Positions 28,011 to 37,473 are shown, numbered from the stretch's first letter. The stretch is DNA of 64,000 nucleotides from an uncultured Pelagibacteraceae bacterium (GCA_902564265.1 CACFAI010000002.1:1-64000); one strand, 5' to 3'. Notes: generated by a model from the sequence alone, not told the origin. Program-made: numbers and translations.

Positions 28011-28777
28011 TGGTTGAGTCAAGTATTAAAATGAGTTTAAAAAACAAAACATTAGTCAAATTAAACAATGCTGGTTTTCGAATAAATGAAAAATGGTTAG
28101 TACAAGGTGTATCTTTACACGTAGAAAGAGGTAAAATTATTACTTTAATTGGGCCAAACGGATCTGGAAAAAGTACAACAGCAAAAATTGCTTTAGGTAT
28201 TTATAAAAAAATTGAGGGTCAAGTTGAAAAATACACAAATAAAATTGGATATGTTCCCCAAAAGATTTCAATAGATTGGACGTTACCTTTAAGAGTTAAA
28301 GACTTTATGTCATTAACTGAAAGTCTCGAAGAGGAAAAAATTAACGAAGCATTATCCTTAACTGGTGTAATACATCTAAAAGATAAAAATTTAGGAGACT
28401 TATCAGGTGGAGAATTTCAGAGAGTTTTATTAGCAAGAGCTATTTCAAAAAAACCAGAATTACTTGTTCTTGATGAACCAGTACAAGGTGTGGATTTCAC
28501 TGGAGAAATTGCTTTATATGAATTAATCAAAAAAATATCTGAGGAGTTAAATTGTGGAATTCTATTAATTTCACATGACTTACACACAGTTATGAGTGCT
28601 ACAGATCATGTCGTTTGTTTAAATGGTCATGTTTGTTGTTCTGGATCCCCAATCGATGTTGCACAAAATAGTGAATATAAAGCTTTATTTGGAGATCAAG
28701 CTTCACAAACTCTATCAATTTACGAACATAAACACGATCATATTCATACAAGCGAAGGGAAAATTAAAAAGAATTAA
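28010..28777 (+). CDS. znuC: Zinc ABC transporter ATP-binding protein ZnuC
   Basis: This 255-aa ATPase has Walker A GPNGSGKST, the signature LSGGEFQRVLLARA, Walker B LLVLDEPVQGVD and a His-switch ISHDLHTVM. The C-terminus carries a short His-containing tail (HKHDHIH), common in ZnuC. The start at 28010 overlaps operator B; an alternative ATG at 28031 would shorten it by 7 residues and put the operator wholly upstream. It is followed by znuB one base after its stop. Confidence 0.94.
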   Translation: MVESSIKMSLKNKTLVKLNNAGFRINEKWLVQGVSLHVERGKIITLIGPNGSGKSTTAKIALGIYKKIEGQVEKYTNKIGYVPQKISIDWTLPLRVKDFMSLTESLEEEKINEALSLTGVIHLKDKNLGDLSGGEFQRVLLARAISKKPELLVLDEPVQGVDFTGEIALYELIKKISEELNCGILLISHDLHTVMSATDHVVCLNGHVCCSGSPIDVAQNSEYKALFGDQASQTLSIYEHKHDHIHTSEGKIKKN

Positions 28778-28778
28778 A

Positions 28779-29582
28779 ATGCTTGATGACTTTTTTATAA
28801 GAGCTTTATTTGCGGGTATTGGAATTGCCTTAGTTACAGGTCCTCTTGGATGCTTTGTAGTTTGGAGACGATTATCTTATTTTGGAGATACTTTAGCTCA
28901 TTCTGCTCTATTAGGAGTGACAATCGCATATTCTTTTGAATTAAATATTGCAATATCTGTTTTTGTAATTTCAGCCATTATAGCTTTACTACTAGTTAAT
29001 CTTCAAAAGAAAACTAACCTACCAGGAGATGCATTGTTAGGACTTTTAGCGCATTCTTCTTTAGCTATCGGTCTTGTTGTCATTGGTTTTTTATCATTTA
29101 TTAGATTTGATGTTATGGGATTATTATTTGGAGATATATTGGCAGTATCTTTAAATGATATAATAATTATATGGATAGGTGGAGCCATTATATTATTAGT
29201 TTTAAGGTTAATTTGGAAATCTTTATTTGCATCTACTGTCAATTACGAATTAGCTGAAGCAGAGGGTCTTAATCCTGACAAAGCTAAAGCAATATTCACA
29301 ATTTTAATGGCCGCGATAATCGCTATTTCTATCAAAATGGTAGGATTATTATTAATTACTGGAATGCTTATCATACCGGCAGCAATGGCAAGAAATATTT
29401 CAAATAGTCCACAACAAATGATTCTTTTTTCAGTAATTGGTAGTTTATTGTCAGTTATAATTGGATTGTTTACATCTTTAGAATTCAATACAGCTTCAGG
29501 ACCTTCTATTATCGCTGCTTCTTTATTTTTGTTCATTCTTTCGTTACTTAAAATAAAACAATCCATCAAATTGAAAAATTAG
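28779..29582 (+). CDS. znuB: Zinc ABC transporter permease ZnuB
   Basis: The start is set at the ATG 28779, one base after the znuC stop, giving 267 residues beginning MLDDFFIRALFAGIGIALV; a longer reading from 28623 would run inside znuC. The protein has about eight membrane segments and the ABC-3 family features GPLGCFVVWRRLSYFGDTLAHSA and ITGMLIIPAAMAR. It forms the channel of the ZnuABC importer. Confidence 0.94.
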   Translation: MLDDFFIRALFAGIGIALVTGPLGCFVVWRRLSYFGDTLAHSALLGVTIAYSFELNIAISVFVISAIIALLLVNLQKKTNLPGDALLGLLAHSSLAIGLVVIGFLSFIRFDVMGLLFGDILAVSLNDIIIIWIGGAIILLVLRLIWKSLFASTVNYELAEAEGLNPDKAKAIFTILMAAIIAISIKMVGLLLITGMLIIPAAMARNISNSPQQMILFSVIGSLLSVIIGLFTSLEFNTASGPSIIAASLFLFILSLLKIKQSIKLKN

Positions 29583-29589
29583 TGAGAAA

Positions 29590-29997
29590 ATGGTAAAATT
29601 GAATATGCAAAGACAGCAAAACTTAACAAAAAATCAAAAAATTGTTTTAGATATTATTGAAAAATCTACAGAACCATTAAAAGCATATTCAATATTATCG
29701 AATGTTAAGAAGAAAGGGATTAACGCCCCTCCTCAGGTCTACAGAGCTTTAGATAAATTAGTGGATATGGGAAAAATACACAAAATTGAAAGCAAAAATG
29801 CTTTCGTTGCCTGTCAAAATTCAAACTGTAAAGTTTCAAAAGCTGCGGCATTTTCAATCTGCGAAAGCTGTGAGGAAGTAACAGAAATTGATAATTCAAA
29901 AATATCAAAATACTTAAGTAGTTTTGCAGATAAAATCGGCATGAAATACAAAAAATATAATCTTGAATTTTTTGGTCTGTGCAAAAAGTGTAAGTAA
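29590..29997 (+). CDS. zur: Fur-family zinc uptake regulator Zur
   Basis: This 135-aa Fur-family protein has an N-terminal winged helix (APPQVYRALDKLVDMGKIHKIES) and a structural zinc site formed by Cys91/Cys94 (ICESCEEV) and Cys131/Cys134 (GLCKKC). By comparison with E. coli Zur, the sensory site keeps His64, Cys75 and Glu99. The next usual His is absent, and Cys80 is a possible replacement. Its place behind znuB implies autoregulation through the znuC operators. It should bind the TGTTATA palindromes. Confidence 0.88.
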   Translation: MVKLNMQRQQNLTKNQKIVLDIIEKSTEPLKAYSILSNVKKKGINAPPQVYRALDKLVDMGKIHKIESKNAFVACQNSNCKVSKAAAFSICESCEEVTEIDNSKISKYLSSFADKIGMKYKKYNLEFFGLCKKCK

Positions 29998-30048
29998 ATA
30001 TTAAGAAATAATCAAAAAATCTATATATTGCAAATTAAGGAGGAAAAT

Positions 30049-30270
30049 ATGTTTGTAAAAAAATATCTTAAATGGATAAGCACATTTCTAGTTTTGTTTG
30101 GCATTCTTCTAACTAATCTAAATATATATCCACTTAATATATATTTTCATGGATTAGGAGTTGTTGGATGGACAGTCGCTGGGTTTATAAGTAAAGATAA
30201 AGCAATAATGACTAACTTTGGATTACAAGTTCCTTTATTTTTAGTTGGAATTTATAAAGTTATAATTTAA
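30049..30270 (+). CDS. Small two-helix inner-membrane protein, unknown function
   Basis: The start is chosen at 30049 because a near-perfect ribosome-binding site (AAGGAGG, 30037-30043) lies 5 bp before it; a 7-codon upstream extension lacks one. The 73-aa protein has about three hydrophobic stretches (residues 8-25, 30-47, 55-72) and a short cytoplasmic-looking loop SKDKA. The family is not recognised. It lies 51 bp after zur on the same strand and may be part of the same transcript. It shares TTAA with the phoB stop. Confidence 0.72.
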   Translation: MFVKKYLKWISTFLVLFGILLTNLNIYPLNIYFHGLGVVGWTVAGFISKDKAIMTNFGLQVPLFLVGIYKVII

Positions 30271-30950
30271 GACAAAGAATAGCCAGCAGATCTTACTGTT
30301 CTTACAAGTTCTTTTTTACCAGAAAGGTTTATAGATTGTCTCAATCTTCTGATGTGAACATCTATTGTTCTACTTTCTACGTTTATATTATTTGGCCACA
30401 CACTTTCTAAAATTTGATCTCTTGAAAAAACCCTCTTTGGGTTTAATAAAAAAAATTCTAAAAGTCTAAATTCAGTAGGACCAAGATGAATTTCATTATT
30501 ATCTCTAAAAACTCTTCTTTCAGTTCTATCTAATTTCAAATCCTCAAAAATAAGATCATCAGATACAGTCTTAGGATCTGATCGTCTTAGTAAAGCTTTT
30601 ATACGTGCCATTAACTCATTAAAACCGAAAGGTTTTGTTATATAATCATCTACACCACTTTCCAATCCTTTAACTTTATCTTCCTCTTCACCTTTGGCTG
30701 TTAACATGATTATTGGCAAATTTTTATAATTTTTGTCTCTTCTAATACTTTTGCAAACATCTATTCCAGATAAATCAGGTAACATCCAATCAAGTAATAG
30801 TAGATTAGGCTCAAATTTTTTTAATTCTTTTAAACCATCATTACCATTAGTTGACGAAGATACAACAAAACCCTCTTTCTCTAAATTATGTTGTACTAGC
30901 TGGATTATTGAAGTCTCATCTTCAATAATAAAAATTTTTCCCTTCATCAA
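30267..30950 (-). CDS. phoB: Phosphate regulon response regulator PhoB
   Basis: This 227-aa OmpR-family regulator has a receiver domain with phospho-acceptor Asp54 (LLLLDWMLPDLSG) and conserved Lys in DYITKPFGFNEL, then a winged helix (GPTEFRLLEFFL...SRTIDVHIRRLRQSI). It activates Pho-box promoters when phosphate is low; a matching box array lies before pstS. It is the last gene of the pst run. Confidence 0.95.
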   Translation of the reverse strand: MMKGKIFIIEDETSIIQLVQHNLEKEGFVVSSSTNGNDGLKELKKFEPNLLLLDWMLPDLSGIDVCKSIRRDKNYKNLPIIMLTAKGEEEDKVKGLESGVDDYITKPFGFNELMARIKALLRRSDPKTVSDDLIFEDLKLDRTERRVFRDNNEIHLGPTEFRLLEFFLLNPKRVFSRDQILESVWPNNINVESRTIDVHIRRLRQSINLSGKKELVRTVRSAGYSLS

Positions 30951-31643
30951 TTATTCTTGAGCTTGCTTACCTTTTGGTCTGCTACCTTTAAGATATTCAC
31001 CTTTTATTAAGTAACAAATAGTTTCAGCTATGTTTGTTACATGATCTCCGGCTCTTTCTAAATTTTTTGTTGCAAAAATAAGATGTGTTGAAAAATCTAG
31101 ATTTTTTTTATCTTTTGACAGAAAGTCTATGACACTTTGCATAGCTATATTTGTAAGATCATCGACTTGTTCATCTTTTTCCCATACAGTTTTAGCCTTA
31201 TCAAAGTTCTTATTGATATAACTGTCTAAAACGTCGTTCAATTGTTTAATAACCAAATCACCTAATCTTTTAAGATTTGATAATAGTTCTTCTGGTAAAT
31301 CAAGAGGAAGTGGCTTTATTTTTTTTGCATTGCTTTTGGATAAGTCTCCAATTCTTTCCAAATCTTGAGAAATTTTGAGTGAGCTTATTGTTTCTCTTAA
31401 ATCAATTGCCATTGGAGCTCTTTTAACTAAAAGGTTCATTATTTGAATATCAATAACTGATCTGAATTTATTAATTTCATCATCGCTTTTTATTATCTTA
31501 TCAATTGAATCCTTATCAACTTTAATAATTGCATCCATAGAGTCGCTCATTTGAGACTCGGTTAAACTACCCATCTTAATCAGAGAGTCTTTTAAATTTT
31601 GAAGTTCCTCTTCATATGATTTAACTGTATGCTCATTACTCAT
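30951..31643 (-). CDS. phoU: Phosphate signalling protein PhoU
   Basis: This 230-aa protein matches PhoU: two three-helix repeats with the metal-binding pattern DLERIGDLSKSNAK and NLERAGDHVTNIAE. PhoU links PstSCAB transport state to PhoR signalling. It directly abuts phoB (no gap) and follows pstB by 3 bp. Confidence 0.95.
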   Translation of the reverse strand: MSNEHTVKSYEEELQNLKDSLIKMGSLTESQMSDSMDAIIKVDKDSIDKIIKSDDEINKFRSVIDIQIMNLLVKRAPMAIDLRETISSLKISQDLERIGDLSKSNAKKIKPLPLDLPEELLSNLKRLGDLVIKQLNDVLDSYINKNFDKAKTVWEKDEQVDDLTNIAMQSVIDFLSKDKKNLDFSTHLIFATKNLERAGDHVTNIAETICYLIKGEYLKGSRPKGKQAQE

Positions 31644-31646
31644 AAT

Positions 31647-32408
31647 CTATCCAAACCTACCTGTAATATAATCTTGTGTCATTTTATTGTCAGGGTTTTT
31701 AAAAATTTTTTCAGTTTTGCCTACTTCTATAAGCTTTCCAAGATGGAAAAAACCAGTTTTCTGAGAAACTCTAACTGCTTGTGCCATAGAATGTGTAACA
31801 ATTACTATTGTATATGTTTTTTTTAGATCATCAATCAATTCCTCGATTTTTGCTGTAGCTATTGGATCTAAAGCTGAACACGGTTCGTCCATAAGTATAA
31901 CTTCAGGATTTACTGATATCGCTCTTGCTATACAAAGTCTTTGTTGTTGTCCGCCAGATAAACTTGTGCCTGGTTCATCAAGACGATCCTTAACTTCCTC
32001 CCATAATGCTGATTTTTTAAGACTGTTTTCTACGATTTCGTCCAATTCACTTTTTGTATCACCTTTGCCATGAATTTTTGGACCATAAGATATATTTTCA
32101 TAAATACTTTTTGGAAAAGGATTGGGCTTTTGAAATACCATCCCTACTCTCTCTCTTAATGATACTACATCTAAATTTTCGTCATTAACTTCTACTCCAT
32201 CTATTTCAATGTTGCCGGTAACTTTACATATATCAATGACATCATTCATTCTATTAATGCATCTTATAAAAGTAGACTTACCGCATCCTGAGGGACCAAT
32301 TAGAGCAGTTACCTCTTTCTCATTCAAATCAAGGTTAACATCAAACAATGCTTGTTTTTGTCCATAATGAACGTTTAAATTTTTTGATTTTATTTTTACT
32401 TTATTCAT
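31647..32408 (-). CDS. pstB: Phosphate ABC transporter ATP-binding protein PstB
   Basis: This 253-aa ATPase has Walker [10 protein letters not shown], signature [14 protein letters not shown], Walker [14 protein letters not shown] and the PstB-specific N-terminal region [16 protein letters not shown] followed by [12 protein letters not shown]. It powers phosphate uptake with PstC and PstA. Confidence 0.97.
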   Translation of the reverse strand: MNKVKIKSKNLNVHYGQKQALFDVNLDLNEKEVTALIGPSGCGKSTFIRCINRMNDVIDICKVTGNIEIDGVEVNDENLDVVSLRERVGMVFQKPNPFPKSIYENISYGPKIHGKGDTKSELDEIVENSLKKSALWEEVKDRLDEPGTSLSGGQQQRLCIARAISVNPEVILMDEPCSALDPIATAKIEELIDDLKKTYTIVIVTHSMAQAVRVSQKTGFFHLGKLIEVGKTEKIFKNPDNKMTQDYITGRFG

Positions 32409-33671
32409 TTAATTCCATCTTTTTTCAAATTTTTGTCTTAAATATACTGCTAAGAAATTCATTATCATAAGAAATGTTAGCAGTATCATAATAGTTGCTG
32501 AAGTTTTTTCAACAAAACCTCTCTCGGCAGACTCAGACCATAAGTAAACTTGTACTGGTAAAGATGACGACGGATCTATTGGACTTGAAGGTATATCTAC
32601 TACAAATGCTACCATTCCAATTAGAATTAAAGGGGCAGTTTCACCCAATGCCTGGGCCAATCCAATTATTGTACCAGACAAAGTTCCTGGCATTGCTAAT
32701 GGAACTACATGATGAAATACCGATTGGAATTTAGAAGCTCCAACAGCTAAAGCACCTTCCCTTATTGATGGTGGTACTGCTTTTAATGATGCTCTGCATG
32801 GTATAATTATTCGTGGTAAAGTCATCAATGCAAGAGTGATACCAGCTACTAATGGCGTGGATCTTGGCAATTGAATAGTTGCTAATAATATTTGTAAAGC
32901 AAGCAGACCATAAACTATTGAAGGGACAGCAGCTAAATTATTAATATTTATTTCAATAAAGTCAGTTATTCTATTTTTAGGAGCAAACTCCTCAAGATAA
33001 ATTGAAGCTAAAACAGCTACTGGAAAAGCTAAAAGAAGGCAGATTAATATACTATAAATCGATCCAACTATAGCTCCACCTATACCAGCTAGTTCTGGGT
33101 CTCTAGAATCCCCTTTTGTAAAATAATAATTATTGAAATTTTTACTAATTTTATCATTTTCAACAAAATTATCATAAATAGCTAATTGAAAATTTGAAAT
33201 TCTTCTTCTGTCCTCTGGTAGGTCTCTTGGGTAGTTTCCTTTGTGAAGCTGATCGATATCATCCGAGGCCGTTAAATCAAGAATAATTTTTTCACCAATA
33301 AGATTATTATTGTTTAAAAAAGCTTTTTTGATCTCATATTCAGCATCAGCACTGAATAATCTTATGAGTTCATTTTCTTCGTCTATATTTTTTGCAGGAA
33401 ACGATTTAATTAGACTTTCAATCATAACCTCATAAAAATCTGCATTTATAATATCTTTTTCTGAAGCCCCATTTTTTAATTCTAGTAGCTCTTGATTATA
33501 AAAAACTTCAGTTTTTATAACTGTTTTTTTAAATGCTGAACTTCCTTTTGAAAATATGTTTTGAACCAAGATAAGTACAAAAAGTAAAGCAACAAAAATG
33601 GATGCTAATCCATAAAATCTAAATCTTTTTTCAGCACTATGTCTTTTTTTTAATCTTTCTTCTTTAGTCAT
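32409..33671 (-). CDS. pstA: Phosphate ABC transporter permease PstA
   Basis: The start is placed at the ATG 33671 (MTKEERLKKRHSAEKRF), giving 420 residues and an 8-bp overlap with pstC; a reading from 33707 would add 12 residues and a 44-bp overlap. It has an N-terminal membrane segment, a roughly 150-residue periplasmic insert, then the permease domain with IREGALAVGASKFQSVFHHVVPLAMPG (EAA loop, quoted in part) and six segments. PstA is long here, as in other alphaproteobacteria. Confidence 0.93.
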   Translation of the reverse strand: MTKEERLKKRHSAEKRFRFYGLASIFVALLFVLILVQNIFSKGSSAFKKTVIKTEVFYNQELLELKNGASEKDIINADFYEVMIESLIKSFPAKNIDEENELIRLFSADAEYEIKKAFLNNNNLIGEKIILDLTASDDIDQLHKGNYPRDLPEDRRRISNFQLAIYDNFVENDKISKNFNNYYFTKGDSRDPELAGIGGAIVGSIYSILICLLLAFPVAVLASIYLEEFAPKNRITDFIEININNLAAVPSIVYGLLALQILLATIQLPRSTPLVAGITLALMTLPRIIIPCRASLKAVPPSIREGALAVGASKFQSVFHHVVPLAMPGTLSGTIIGLAQALGETAPLILIGMVAFVVDIPSSPIDPSSSLPVQVYLWSESAERGFVEKTSATIMILLTFLMIMNFLAVYLRQKFEKRWN

Positions 33672-35067
33672 ATTTTTCTCTGTATTTTTTGACTGCTCTT
33701 TGAGCAATGAAATTCAAAATTAGTGTAGCAATAAATAATGTTAATCCTAACGCAAAAGCTGATTGAGTTTTCGGACTATCAAACTCTTGGTCACCGACAA
33801 GTATCATTACAATTTGGGTAGTAATTGTTGTGGTTGACTCTAAAGGATTAATTGTAAGATTTGCTGCTAGACCTGCAGCCATAACTACAATCATTGTTTC
33901 CCCTATTGCTCTTGATACAGCTAATAATATGGATCCAATAATTCCTGGTAATGCAGCAGGTATTACAACTTTTTTTATAGTTTCTGACTTTGTGGCGCCC
34001 ACAGCGTATGAACCATCTCTTAACGACTGAGGTACAGAATTAATTACATCATCTGATAGAGATGAAACGTATGGGATAATCATTATACCCATTATTAACC
34101 CTGCTGCTAAAGCACTTTCAGAAGAAACTGTAAGTCCAAAATTTTCACCCACTTGTCTAAAAAATGGTCCAACTGTTAATGCTGCAAAAAAACCATAAAC
34201 TACAGTTGGAATCCCAGCTAAAATCTCAATAACAGGTTTTGAAAATCTTCTCACTCTAAGCGATGCATATTCTGCCATATATATACCGGAGAACAAACCA
34301 ACCGGCACTGCAACAAGCATTGCTAAGAAAGCTATAAAACCAGTTCCAGCTATTAATGGAACAAATCCAAATGCGTCTTTTAATTCTTGGTACTCAGCAG
34401 GAGTAATAGAAGAAGCATCTCTTACAAATGCTCTCTGCGGACTCCAGTTAGTACCAAATAAATAGTCAAATATATTAATTACAGAGAAAAATTTTATACT
34501 TTCAAAAAGTAAGGACAATATTATTCCTAATGTCGTTAGTATTGCTATTAATGACGACACAAATAATAATCCTTTTAAAATAACTTCAACGTCATCTCTT
34601 GCTTTATTATTGTTTTTTATCTTTTTGAGGGAGTAAAGTGTAGAAGCGATGATAATTCCAAATATCAATACTACTTTAGAGTTTGTGAATATATTAATAA
34701 ATTTAGCATAAGCTAGTGCGCTTTCTTTTAATATACTATCCAACTCACCTAAATAAGTTCCTAAGTGAATAGCTTTAATTTTTTCATATACTAAATTAGC
34801 TTCATTTTTATCATTAAATATTGCACCTTGTTTTGCTGCAGTATCAATTATAATTGATTTTATAATAACTGGTTCGAATAATGACCAAATCAATAAGAAC
34901 ACTAATGCAGGAATTGAGCACCATAAAACAAGATAATATCCATAGAATTTAGGTAAAGCATTTAGTTTTATATTTCCTGATATGGCTAAACTTTTGGTTT
35001 TTGACCTACCATAAAAAAATAGTGATGATGAAAATATGATAATTAAAAAAATAAGAACTAGGTTCAT
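33664..35067 (-). CDS. pstC: Phosphate ABC transporter permease PstC
   Basis: This 467-aa permease is longer than the E. coli protein (about 320) through an N-terminal extension with extra membrane segments. The conserved core contains FGFVPLIAGTGFIAFLAMLV, GIPTVVYGFFA and the EAA loop LRDGSYAVGATKSETIKKVV. It lies after a terminator-like hairpin that separates it from pstS. Confidence 0.94.
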   Translation of the reverse strand: MNLVLIFLIIIFSSSLFFYGRSKTKSLAISGNIKLNALPKFYGYYLVLWCSIPALVFLLIWSLFEPVIIKSIIIDTAAKQGAIFNDKNEANLVYEKIKAIHLGTYLGELDSILKESALAYAKFINIFTNSKVVLIFGIIIASTLYSLKKIKNNNKARDDVEVILKGLLFVSSLIAILTTLGIILSLLFESIKFFSVINIFDYLFGTNWSPQRAFVRDASSITPAEYQELKDAFGFVPLIAGTGFIAFLAMLVAVPVGLFSGIYMAEYASLRVRRFSKPVIEILAGIPTVVYGFFAALTVGPFFRQVGENFGLTVSSESALAAGLIMGIMIIPYVSSLSDDVINSVPQSLRDGSYAVGATKSETIKKVVIPAALPGIIGSILLAVSRAIGETMIVVMAAGLAANLTINPLESTTTITTQIVMILVGDQEFDSPKTQSAFALGLTLFIATLILNFIAQRAVKKYREKYD

Positions 35068-35132
35068 TCGCCAGATTGATAACTTTTTAATGTTACAGAA
35101 TTGTTACAAACTAAACTTTAAATTGTAATAAG

Positions 35133-35164
35133 AAAAAAAAGGCCAGGTAAAACTGGCCTTTTTT
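35133..35164 (-). terminator. Intrinsic terminator between pstS and pstC
   Basis: GGCCAG (35141-35146) and CTGGCC (35153-35158) form a G+C-rich stem around a six-base loop, flanked by A8 and T6 runs, so on the minus strand the stem is followed by an eight-T run. Positioned after pstS and before pstC, it would give a high-level pstS message and reduced read-through into the permease genes. Confidence 0.8.
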
Positions 35165-35178
35165 GAGGAAAGTAGAAT

Positions 35179-36207
35179 TTAGTTTAAGTTAATTGTAATT
35201 AACTCTAAAGCAGCTGTTCTTGTTGATTGATACTTATCTGAAGCCAAAGGGACTAATCCTATTTGGGCTAAGTATCCCCTGTTACTCATTGCTTTTTTTG
35301 AAGTAAATTCTTTTAAAAATTCTTCAATACCTGGAATAACTCCAACATGAGCCTTCTTTACATAAAAAAATAAAGGTCTTGCAATCGGATATGAGTAATC
35401 TTGAATTCCCTGTAAAGATGGTTTCACTCCATTAACTGCTGAAGCTTTAATCTTATCTTTGTTAGCAACTAAATAACTATAACCAAAAAAACCATATGCG
35501 TCTGGATTCGAAGTAAGTTTTTGAACAATTAAAGTGTCATTTTCACCTGCTTCAACTGCATAACCATCTTCTCTAATTTTTACGCACTCTTTTTTTGCTT
35601 TTTTACCATCTGCTTCATAAATTGATTTAGCAGTTTTAGTACATCCTTTAGCCATAACTAACGAATTCCATGCGTCTCTTGTACCGGATGTCGGTGGTGC
35701 AACTAAAATTTCAATCTTTTTGTTTGGAAGACTTGAGTCAATATCACTCCATTTTTTATATGGATTTTCAACAAGCTTTCCATCTACGTCAACTTTTGCT
35801 GCCAAAGCTCTCCAAAGTTGTTCTTTGGTAAAATCAGCATCTGGTGAATTTACTGAATGTGCAAATGAGATACCATCATTACCAACAACTATTTCAATGA
35901 TATCGGTAACACCATTTTTTTCACATAACTTTTTTTCTTTTGGTTTAATAGCTCTTGAGGCATTTGTTATATCTGGGTGGTTTGCACCAACTCCAGCACA
36001 AAATAACTTCATTCCACCGCCTGTTCCAGTACTTTCAATAACTGGTGTTTTGAATTTTCCACCTTTACCAAATTTTTCTGCTACAACAGTAGCATATGGA
36101 TAAACAGTTGATGATCCTACGATTTTAATTTGATCTCTTGAATAGCTATTAGTAGCGAAACTAAATACTATTAGAAATCCTAACATTAATTTTAACAATC
36201 TATTCAT
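35179..36207 (-). CDS. pstS: Phosphate-binding periplasmic protein PstS
   Basis: The start is set at the ATG 36207, preceded by a strong AAGGAG site; the longer reading from 36240 has no such site. The 342-aa protein has a signal peptide (cleavage near NSYS-RD), the phosphate-loop motif IVGSSTVYPYATVVAEKF, TGTGGGMKLFC and PPTSGTRDAWNSLV. It is the high-affinity phosphate receptor of the Pst importer and probably the most expressed gene of the cluster under phosphate limitation. Confidence 0.96.
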   Translation of the reverse strand: MNRLLKLMLGFLIVFSFATNSYSRDQIKIVGSSTVYPYATVVAEKFGKGGKFKTPVIESTGTGGGMKLFCAGVGANHPDITNASRAIKPKEKKLCEKNGVTDIIEIVVGNDGISFAHSVNSPDADFTKEQLWRALAAKVDVDGKLVENPYKKWSDIDSSLPNKKIEILVAPPTSGTRDAWNSLVMAKGCTKTAKSIYEADGKKAKKECVKIREDGYAVEAGENDTLIVQKLTSNPDAYGFFGYSYLVANKDKIKASAVNGVKPSLQGIQDYSYPIARPLFFYVKKAHVGVIPGIEEFLKEFTSKKAMSNRGYLAQIGLVPLASDKYQSTRTAALELITINLN

Positions 36208-36257
36208 ATTTTCTCCTTGTTTAGATTCGTTCATAAACAAATGTTTAAATTCAAATG

Positions 36258-36297
36258 TTAAAAGTTTTGTTAAGATAAAGTTAAAGTTTTATGACAA
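36258..36297 (-). promoter_or_regulatory. Pho-box array upstream of pstS
   Basis: Read on the minus strand, four 7-mers follow each other at 11-bp steps: TTGTCAT, CTTTAAC, TCTTAAC and CTTTTAA, each separated by a four-base A/T spacer. This is the geometry of PhoB sites (CTGTCAT-like repeats every 11 bp), with room for two PhoB dimers, about 50 bp upstream of the pstS start. Confidence 0.75.
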
Positions 36298-36317
36298 AGA
36301 CTAACTTTTTAGTTGAA

Positions 36318-37469
36318 TTATAAAGAGTTAAATTTAACGCTTATTTTAGTTCCTTTATTTTGAACGCTTGAAATATCCATTTCACCTCTATGCTGAGATA
36401 CTAGATGTTTAACTATCGCTAACCCAAGTCCTGTTCCACCGACGCTTCTACTTTTGCTTGGATCTACTGTATAAAATCTTTCTGTGATCCTATGGATGAA
36501 TTCTTTTGGTATGCCTATACCTTGATCCTCTACAGAAACTATATTTAAATTTCCCTCTTTCTTAGTTGTAATTTTAATCTCTTTATTTTTATCACTATAT
36601 TTAATTGAATTATCAATGAGGTTTGTAAATATTTCAATTAATTTATCTCTATCACCAATAATCTTTAAATTTTCTGTCTTTTGAAATTCAATATTTACGT
36701 TGTTTTTTTTAAAAATGTTTTCATAAGTTTTAATCACATAGTCAATAACCTCAATAAGATTAATTTCATGAGTTGGTCTAATATGTTCTTGCAGTTCAAT
36801 TTTTGACAAAGATAGCAAATCCCTAATCAAATTTTCCATTCTCTCAGATTGAGATATCATTACAGGTAATAAGTTATTGACTTCAGAATTCTTATTTATA
36901 TCAGAATTTTTATCAAATGTTTCCAATCCCATCTTAATTGATTGTAATGGAGTTCTTAATTCATGTGAGACATTAGCAACAAAGTCAGATTTAAGCTGCT
37001 GAAATTTATAAAATTCAGTTAAATCTCTTATAAATAACATGCAAGAATCTTCGTCAAAAAATAAATTATTATTATCGTAAAATAAACTGATATTCATTCT
37101 TAGAACAGATGGATTTCTAATCTCAATTTCTAAGTCTTTTACTTTTTGATTATTAAATGCTTTTTCTATTGAAATTAATAAGTCAGGATTCCTAAGAAAA
37201 GAGCTTATATTTTCATTCAATTTAGTTTCAAATCTTTTTTGAGCTGAGGAATTGTTATATAGAATTTCCTTTGACTTATTTATTATTATTATGCCTTCGG
37301 GGATATAATTTAATAAAGATAAAATATTTTTTTGATAATCTTTGTTTTCAATTATTTTTACTTCCTTTTGGTTGTCTTCTAAATTTATTCCTAAAACCCT
37401 TTCCTTTTTGAGCAATAAAAAAGACAATATTCCAATTATAAGAATTAAGATTATAGTAAGTAATTCCAT
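36318..37469 (-). CDS. phoR: Phosphate regulon sensor histidine kinase PhoR
   Basis: This 383-aa kinase has one N-terminal membrane segment (residues 3-20), a PAS-like region (about 45-150), the H-box FVANVSHELRTPLQS with His169, and an ATPase domain (NLIDNSIKYSD, VEDQGIGIP, GGTGLGLAIVKHL). It phosphorylates PhoB. It lies just upstream of pstS, 4 bp after the preceding sugar-nucleotide gene. Confidence 0.93.
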   Translation of the reverse strand: MELLTIILILIIGILSFLLLKKERVLGINLEDNQKEVKIIENKDYQKNILSLLNYIPEGIIIINKSKEILYNNSSAQKRFETKLNENISSFLRNPDLLISIEKAFNNQKVKDLEIEIRNPSVLRMNISLFYDNNNLFFDEDSCMLFIRDLTEFYKFQQLKSDFVANVSHELRTPLQSIKMGLETFDKNSDINKNSEVNNLLPVMISQSERMENLIRDLLSLSKIELQEHIRPTHEINLIEVIDYVIKTYENIFKKNNVNIEFQKTENLKIIGDRDKLIEIFTNLIDNSIKYSDKNKEIKITTKKEGNLNIVSVEDQGIGIPKEFIHRITERFYTVDPSKSRSVGGTGLGLAIVKHLVSQHRGEMDISSVQNKGTKISVKFNSL

Positions 37470-37473
37470 GGAA

